This document shows positions 58,053 through 64,000 of a stretch of 64,000 bases of DNA, piece by piece. This DNA is from Geosiphon pyriformis (taxonomy: Eukaryota; Glomeromycota; Glomeromycetes; Archaeosporales; Geosiphonaceae). The notes below the pieces were generated by a model. It saw only the letters and a list, made by a program, of their open reading frames with translations. It ran no database searches and was not told the DNA's origin. Made by a program: the position numbers and the translations under genes. The stretch is from positions 2,230,048 through 2,294,047 of the forward strand of contig JAAOMT010000436.1 of NCBI GenBank assembly GCA_016748015.1. Direction: 5' to 3'. Within the stretch, counting starts at the first letter, position 1. The number at the start of each line of letters is the position of its first letter.

Positions 58053-58774
58053 TTATCCTCTTCAAAGAGATTGAGCTCCAGCAAAATCAAGCTATTTATA
58101 GGGTATTCTAATTGAAAAGTTTTGTTTAACTCAAAACTAACTAGTTTGTTGAAGTCTTTTGTGGATAGAGTATATAGTACTTGAGGCGAAATAAGCTTTG
58201 TATCCAAAAGACCAAATCTTTGTATAAGAGTTTTGGCTTTTTTTGCAATGGTCAAAACTCTTGAGACATCTAAACGTATAATGCCCAAAATTTCCACTTG
58301 TATCTTTGAAGTTGTTTTTTTCATGAGCTTCATTTCTTCTATGATTTCACCAAAATGACCATAGAGTTCTAGTTGTCTTCCATATGACAAGTTTTTGTCT
58401 ATGGGCAAGATTTTTTTAATTGTTTTTCCAATTGTCATGGAAGGTATAAGTATTGCTGCTGTTATGCTTTTCAGCAAATACTTATCTATTTTGCTACCAA
58501 TTCTTTCTCTTTTGGTAGTGGTTTTCTTTGGTCTAATAACAGTATGTGTTTCACTGTTATCAGTTATGGTGATTTGTTTTCCAATGGTCAGAATAGCATT
58601 TGGATAATTTTTGATCCAGTACTCATGGAGAGTATAGAAAGTGTTTTGAATATTTTGATCTAGGAAATAATTGTTCATGTTAATTGAAGATACCTCTGTT
58701 TTGGGAATGGTGCATTTATTTATATCTGATTTTTGTTGATTATTTGGGTCGGTATTACCACAACAGATAACCAA
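58022..58774 (-). CDS. Copy G ORF3, unknown 250-residue protein, uninterrupted
   Basis: Second uninterrupted ORF3 in the window. Same 753-nt length as copy B with many amino-acid differences, several conservative, and no indel. Opens at TTG after TGA; ends in the LTR. A basic patch (RPKKTTTKRERIGSK) is kept. Because its neighbours gag and pol carry stops, openness could reflect either constraint or chance. Confidence 0.73.
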   Translation of the reverse strand: MVICCGNTDPNNQQKSDINKCTIPKTEVSSINMNNYFLDQNIQNTFYTLHEYWIKNYPNAILTIGKQITITDNSETHTVIRPKKTTTKRERIGSKIDKYLLKSITAAILIPSMTIGKTIKKILPIDKNLSYGRQLELYGHFGEIIEEMKLMKKTTSKIQVEILGIIRLDVSRVLTIAKKAKTLIQRFGLLDTKLISPQVLYTLSTKDFNKLVSFELNKTFQLEYPINSLILLELNLFEEDNVMIETHNFY

Positions 58775-60034
58775 TCAGGTCATTTATAATATTTTTTGAG
58801 TCGTGTGCCATAAACAGGGCGATCATTAAAGATTGTTTCATATTGATCTTGTAAGATATAAAAACCATTGTTCAAAACTTTGTTGATTATAAAGAGTCTT
58901 TTCTACCGGCTAGAGAATTTATCACCATAGACATTGTCTCTGTCTGAACGGTATTCTAAAACTAAGTTACCAACACTTAAGGAAAGTGTTTTATATGTTT
59001 TTTTTTTTCTTAAGCTTCTCTTGGAATTGTTTTATCTTTTCAAAAACAATTATCCATGCTTCTACTAATGAGTCAAGAATGGTACCAAGTCTTCTTTGCA
59101 AAATGTCTTTGTAATTTTTTATTGTTATTTCTTTAAAGGGTATTGTCTCAATGTTAGTTTCTATTGGTAGGGTTGCCATTTGTTTATAGAGTAGATAAAA
59201 GGATTCATAACTTGTTATGTTATGATTCACAGTTCTATAAACAAACAAAGCTGAAGGCAGTACTTTGTCCCATAAGTTTGTTTCTTCACTGGTTTTGGCT
59301 AGGGTTTCACATAGTGTTCTATTGAAATGTTCTATTAGGCCATTTGTTTAGAGGTGATAAGGAAAGGAAAGTTTGTGACGTATTTCCATTTTTCTGCAAA
59401 GTTTTTCAACAAGTGTACTGAGAAAAGCTCTTTCTCTGTTAGATAAAAGTTCTTTGAGGCAGCCATGGTGACAAATGATATCTTCATAAATGAAATTGGC
59501 TATTGAAACTGCTGTTTGGTCTGGAGTGGCTCTTGCTTTTACCCACTTTGTAAGATAGTCAGTAGCTGTGATAATGTATCTATTGCCATCAGGAGTTATT
59601 GTTAAAAGTCTAACAACATCTATACCAATTCTGTCAAAGAGTTGACCAACAGAGATTGAATAGATATCTTCTTTGCGATTGGGTTTTTCTCTTTTTTGGC
59701 AGATATCACAGGTTTTGATATATTTAGCAATATCTTTTCCCAAGATAGGCCAATAATAACGAGCTAAGGTTTTCTAAATTGTTTTTGTTTTTTCAAAGTG
59801 TCCAGCTAATGGATCAGTATGCATATTGTAGATCACAATTTCTTTTTCTTCAAATCTGATAATTATCTGGGAGCAGTCAGGATCTTTTCTATTTTTTTTA
59901 TAAAGTTGGTTCTGGTGAATCAAATAAAAATTTGATTGTTTGCACAAATGTTCTCTTTGTTGTTGTGTGTATTTTGGTGGATATTGTCCTTTACCCAAAA
60001 ATTCTATTAAGACAGTGTAGTTGTTTAAGTCCAT
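58720..60034 (-). pseudogene. pol: Copy G integrase ORF
   Basis: ATG 60034-60032. H2C2 and DDE core readable. Stops: TAG 59774-59776 (Gln) and TAA 59348-59350 (Gln). An expanded A-run near 58998 (coding AAAAAAA) shifts the C-terminal tail. Overlaps ORF3 by 55 nt. Confidence 0.8.
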
Positions 60035-60101
60035 TATCATGTTTGTCAAAAAAGAGGAATTACTAATAATTAAGTTGGTTTGGTTTGAGAGGGTTGTTCT
60101 A

Positions 60102-62789
60102 TCACTGGATGGTAAGTCTGGAGAGAGCATCGGCGTTTTGATGATTAGCTTCTTTGCGATGTTGAATATCATAGTCAAATTCATCTAAGTGGAGTATCCA
60201 GCAAGTTATCCATTTGTGTTCTAGCCTCTTTTTGTTGCACAGCCAAACCAAAGCTTGGTGATCTGTTACCACCAAAAACTTCACACCAAGAAGATACTTA
60301 CTCCAGTAACTGGTGGACCATACTACTGCTAAGCATTCTTGTTCAGTGACTGAATAGTTCTGTTTTGCTGAAGAAAGAATTCTGCTGGCATAGGCTATGG
60401 CATGTTTTTTGTCATCTTTATTTTTCTGGAAGAGAACAGCACCAAGTCCAAAGCCAGATACATCAGTGTGGAGGATAAAGGGTCGATTTAGATTTGGTTG
60501 CTTGAGGATGGATTCTGTAACCAGTTTTTTCTTTAAAGTTTCAAAGGCTTTTTGCTGATGTGTTCCCCAATGATAATTGACATTTTTTCTAAGTAGCTGA
60601 TTGAGAGGAAAGGTGATTTTAGAGAAATTCTTGACAAATTTGCGATAATAAAAGGCCAAACCAAAAAAAGAGCATAGTTTATGAATGTTCATTAGTTGTT
60701 TGATGTTTTGGACTTTTTCAACTTTGGCTGGGTCAAGAAAGATTCTATCTTTTGTGATAAGATGACCAAAAAACTGGGTGGATTGTCTTCCAAAGAAAGA
60801 TTTAATTGGGTTGATCTTGAGGCCAGCATTTCTGAGGAGGTCAAAAACCTTTTGCAAATGTTCCAAGTGTTCATCCCAGGTTTTTGAGTATACTATTATG
60901 TCGTCCAAATAGACTAGAACAAAATTTTCTTTGACTGATTCAAATACTTTATCCATTAAGCATTAAAAGGTGGAAGTGGTGTTGGTGAGACCAAAAGGCA
61001 TGACTGTGAATTCATAGGTGCCATACTTGGTGATGAAGGCAGTTTTTTTTCTACTTTCTGGATTCATCTCTACTTGTCAGAATCCAGCAGTTAAGTTAAT
61101 GGTTGAGAAGAAAGCAGCATCTTTGAATTGGTCTAACATTACATCAATCTTGGAAAGTGGGTACATGTCTCTTTCAGTGATGGCATTTAATTGGCAGTAG
61201 TTAACACAGAAGCATAATGTTTCATCTTTCTTGAATACCACTACAACTGGGAAAGCCCATTCACTCTTGGTTTTTTGTATGAATCCAAGTTCTTTCATCC
61301 GGTTTATTTCTTTCTTGATAAACTCATCATTGTGCCAATTGGATTGATAAGGCTTTAAATGGATGGGTCAAGTTTCTCTGGTGGTAATAGTGTGTTGTAT
61401 TACATGGGTACATCCAGGGGTATCACCTTTTTTGGAGATAACTGGGCTATTTCTAGCCAGCAAATTTTTAATGTCTATTTTTCTTTCTTCTGAGGAGGGT
61501 TCTTTTTGTTTTATAGTCAGTGATTAGATCTCAAGTGGTTCATTCTTAAAGAACTTCTGTATTTCTTTCAATTCTTCTCTGGGTATCAAACTGATTGGTT
61601 CCCAATCTTTGTAATAGATCAGGCATGATTTGTATTTATCACTTGGAGAATACAAGAGTTTATTGCACCAACACTAGACACAAGGACGATGCCACCAAAA
61701 ACTGTATTTGGCTTTCTTGCCAGGTTTTCTTTCAAAAGTTCTTTTAAGAATATCATAATAAGGCCAGCAGATTAGCTTGCCATTTACAATGATTCCTTTT
61801 TTGTCTGCTTTAACATTATCCAGTGGTTTGTTATTGCTGGTGAAGGTGGTATAGGTGAGTTTAGCAGTTTTTTCTTGCTCTTCTTGTTCTTCTTCTTCAT
61901 CACTCTCTTCATCATCTGATTCATCTAATTGTTCTTCTTTTTGGTTTTGTTTAGATACTGGGGAAGTTGTTCAATGGTGACACTTAACCACAATGGGTTT
62001 CTTACCACATCTGATGGTTAATTTACAAAGTTCATAATCAAGCAAAGCTTTTGCTTTCTTGAGCCATTTATTGTTAACAATGATGGTGTATTTCTTAGCT
62101 TCAGAAACTTCCATGTCAGTTTCAATGCTAATTCCATTGATGTGGACAGGAACAGCTTTGGCAATACCCAGTTCTTTCTTTTTGTCACCATGTATATTGG
62201 TCATTGGTTTGGTGGAAGGTTCATCAATCTTTCTACTAATTGCTTTCAAGAAGTGTTTGACAATGACACTAACAGATAATTCACTGTCCAGAATTAAGTT
62301 AATGAAGTATCCAGCCACTTGGGCTTTACAAATCAGAGGGGTGACATTGCTGTTGTCAGCAAGTCCAGCTTGGCGAAAACATTTGTTGGTTTTTGGTGTC
62401 TTTTTCTTTAGGATCAAGAATTTGTGAAGATCCTTTCTGAACTGTGGGTGGGTCATTAACTGGCCAAAGGTAATATGTGCTGGGGTTTCTATGAGATCTT
62501 TGACAACAGAATAGGGTCCAAATTTTTGTACAATTTCTAGGGGTTCTAACTTTGGAGAATTCTTAAAAACTTTAGCCTTTGGTGGCTCATTGTTATTAGT
62601 GGCAAAAGTTGAGGCTTTGTTGGGGTTTAGAATGAAATCAACCTTAGCTTTCTTCTTCTTTCTGGTTGGTTCTAAGATGTTGATTGCTAGTTCATCCATG
62701 TCATGGTCATCATCAGTTAAGTTAAAAGCGTAAAAGGGGTTTTCTTCTAGTTGGCTTGCACTTTCACCCTTTGGAGGTGCACCTACCAG
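60102..62789 (-). pseudogene. pol: Copy G protease-RT-RNase H
   Basis: Exactly 2,688 nt. Protease DSG is DSE (GGA-to-GAA type change). RT YLDDIIVYS is intact. Stops include a Gln-to-TAA just before LMDKVF at about 60966, one at about 61074 (Trp), several in 61340-61700 including the Cys-rich linker, and one near 61970. Terminal LTIQ-TGA at 60104-60102. Confidence 0.83.
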
Positions 62790-64000
62790 TTTAAAGACTG
62801 ATAAACAATGGCTTCAACTAGGGGATCCTCTCCAAAGAAATTGATGTTGGCATGATTGGGTCTTTGGTTGGGGACATTGTTGTTGTTGTTGGGTCTGTTG
62901 TTTTGGTTGTCATTGTTTCTGGGAGCTGGAGGAGGCAGTAGAGGATTGTTACAATCTCTTGAATAATGTCTAGTTAATCCACAATGATAGCACACAGGTG
63001 GGCCACAATTTTGCTGTCTTTGATAGGGAGGTTGATGGGACTGGTTAAAACAAAGTTTATATCTAGATCTTGGTAGTTGCTAGTTATTTCTGACTGCTTG
63101 TGCCAATGGTTCTAATAACCAGGCAAAGTTAGCTGTGAGTCTATCTATTAATTGTTCATTTGGGTCTTGGGTTTGGGCAGCAAAAGAAGTAGCAGCCATT
63201 TGAGGAGCAGTGGCCATGGCAGGAGCAGGAGCAAAAACTGGAAGTGTGGATCCCAGATGCATCCTTTGGTTATCTTCAATCTTTTGGATGAGTTCAATAG
63301 CCATGTCCATTGTAGAGTTGTCTTTCAAAGCCAAGAGAGGCCAAAGAGCATAAGATAAGTCAGTTCTCAATCCTTTTGTAAAGGAATAAATCTTTTGTTC
63401 TTCTGTCCAGTTTCTTCCAGAGTCTACTCGCTTGATTAACTTTCTGATTGCTTTGACATATTCGGTCATAACTTCACCAGGATCTTGGGTTCTTCTTTCT
63501 AATTCCATGTGCCACTTGGATATCAAGATTGGAGTTTTGAACTTGTTTTCAAACTGGATTGTAAAAAAGGTGTTGTTTTCTCTGGCATTTGCTGACATCC
63601 ATCTAATAATTCTTTGATGAGCATTGGCATCAGTTTCTTGTGAGAACCAGGTAGCAAGAGAGCCTTGAAGGTAGCCACCAACAATTTGAAACTTGTACTC
63701 ATCATCATATTGGTTGGCTGTAGCAGCTTTCTTAAAGTCATCCAACCATTCAATTGGATCTTGGGAATCACCTCTGAATAATAGTAATGGGGTGTTATTT
63801 CTTTGCCCTAAAGCAGTCTGTATATCTTGGAGGGCAATCAGAATGTTTTGTTGTAGAGGGTCTTAAGCCATTGGTTCAGGTGTAACTGTTTGTGTGGAGT
63901 GTTCTGATTCACTTGAAAAGAGATCAAAAACAGGAGCAGTTTGATAGCTTTCTTCTTTTGTTTCAAAAAGAGTTTCTGTTGATTGATGGACAGCAATCCA
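62783..64000 (-). pseudogene. gag: Copy G gag (N-terminus outside window)
   Basis: Capsid-like domain, Pro/Ala segment and knuckle CYHCGLTRHYSRDC are visible, ending TAG 62785-62783. Stops near 63080 (Gln) and 63864 (Gln). The start codon lies beyond 64000. Confidence 0.8.
62789..62795 (-). promoter_or_regulatory. -1 frameshift slippery site TTTAAAC, copy G
   Basis: Intact heptamer one codon before the gag stop, as in B, D, E and F. Confidence 0.78.

Larger units (their letters stand above)
57411..64000 (-). mobile_element. Ty3/gypsy family-1 copy G (runs off the window)
   Basis: Minus-strand copy with 3' LTR, ORF3, integrase, protease-RT-RNase H (full 2,688 nt) and most of gag. The 5' LTR is beyond 64000. 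Left flank ATAT. Differs from other copies by a 2-base insertion between RNase H and integrase. Confidence 0.9.

Overview
This window is eukaryotic, repeat-dominated DNA with one recognisable host gene: an intron-containing ZPR1 (53,359-55,199, minus strand). Almost everything else is nested, decaying retrotransposon. A fungal genome, most likely an arbuscular mycorrhizal (Glomeromycotina) one, is inferred from strong A/T bias, short GT-AG introns, the density of Ty3/gypsy copies, and one gypsy lineage (DSGSA protease, cysteine-rich protease-RT linker) that I associate with Rhizophagus/Gigaspora-type genomes. The assignment is inference; no marker in the window settles it.

Layout. 1-3116: 5' part of a family-2 Ty3/gypsy element (H, minus), inserted in the reverse transcriptase of family-1 copy A. 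3117-6965: rest of A (plus). 6966-7216 and 14952-16529: 3' part of a LINE (plus), split by complete family-1 copy B (7217-14947, minus, target duplication CTAC). 16530-22021: truncated family-1 copy C (minus), its ORF3 split by an ORF1-only LINE with a 61-base poly(A) and 16-bp target duplication. 22022-29640: copy D (minus). 29641-30838 and 38533-38671: a second LINE fragment (minus), split by copy E (30843-38528, target duplication TTAG), which contains a 681-base N gap. 38672-41056 and 49465 to about 51400: old family-2 copy I (minus), split by copy F (41061-49460, plus, target duplication CTAT), which carries an extra LTR. 51400-57410: A/T-dominated DNA around ZPR1. 57411-64000: copy G (minus), running off the window.

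Family 1 has an unusual plan that can be read from aligned copies. LTRs (TGTTA...TAACA) are about 640-740 bp. Gag is 517 codons. A canonical -1 slippery heptamer TTTAAAC precedes the gag stop and leads into protease-RT-RNase H (896 codons). That ORF ends at its own stop, and integrase (about 436 codons) starts 68 nt later at the next AUG, in another frame. A 250-residue ORF3 of unknown function overlaps the end of integrase in the -1 frame and stops inside the 3' LTR. B, D, F, G and A keep the same 753-nt ORF3 length.

Nearly all premature stops are C-to-T or G-to-A changes (CAA/CAG/CGA/TGG to stop), pointing to cytosine deamination or a RIP-like process. LINE halves and mismatched target-site flanks suggest that copies A and D are products of one inversion.
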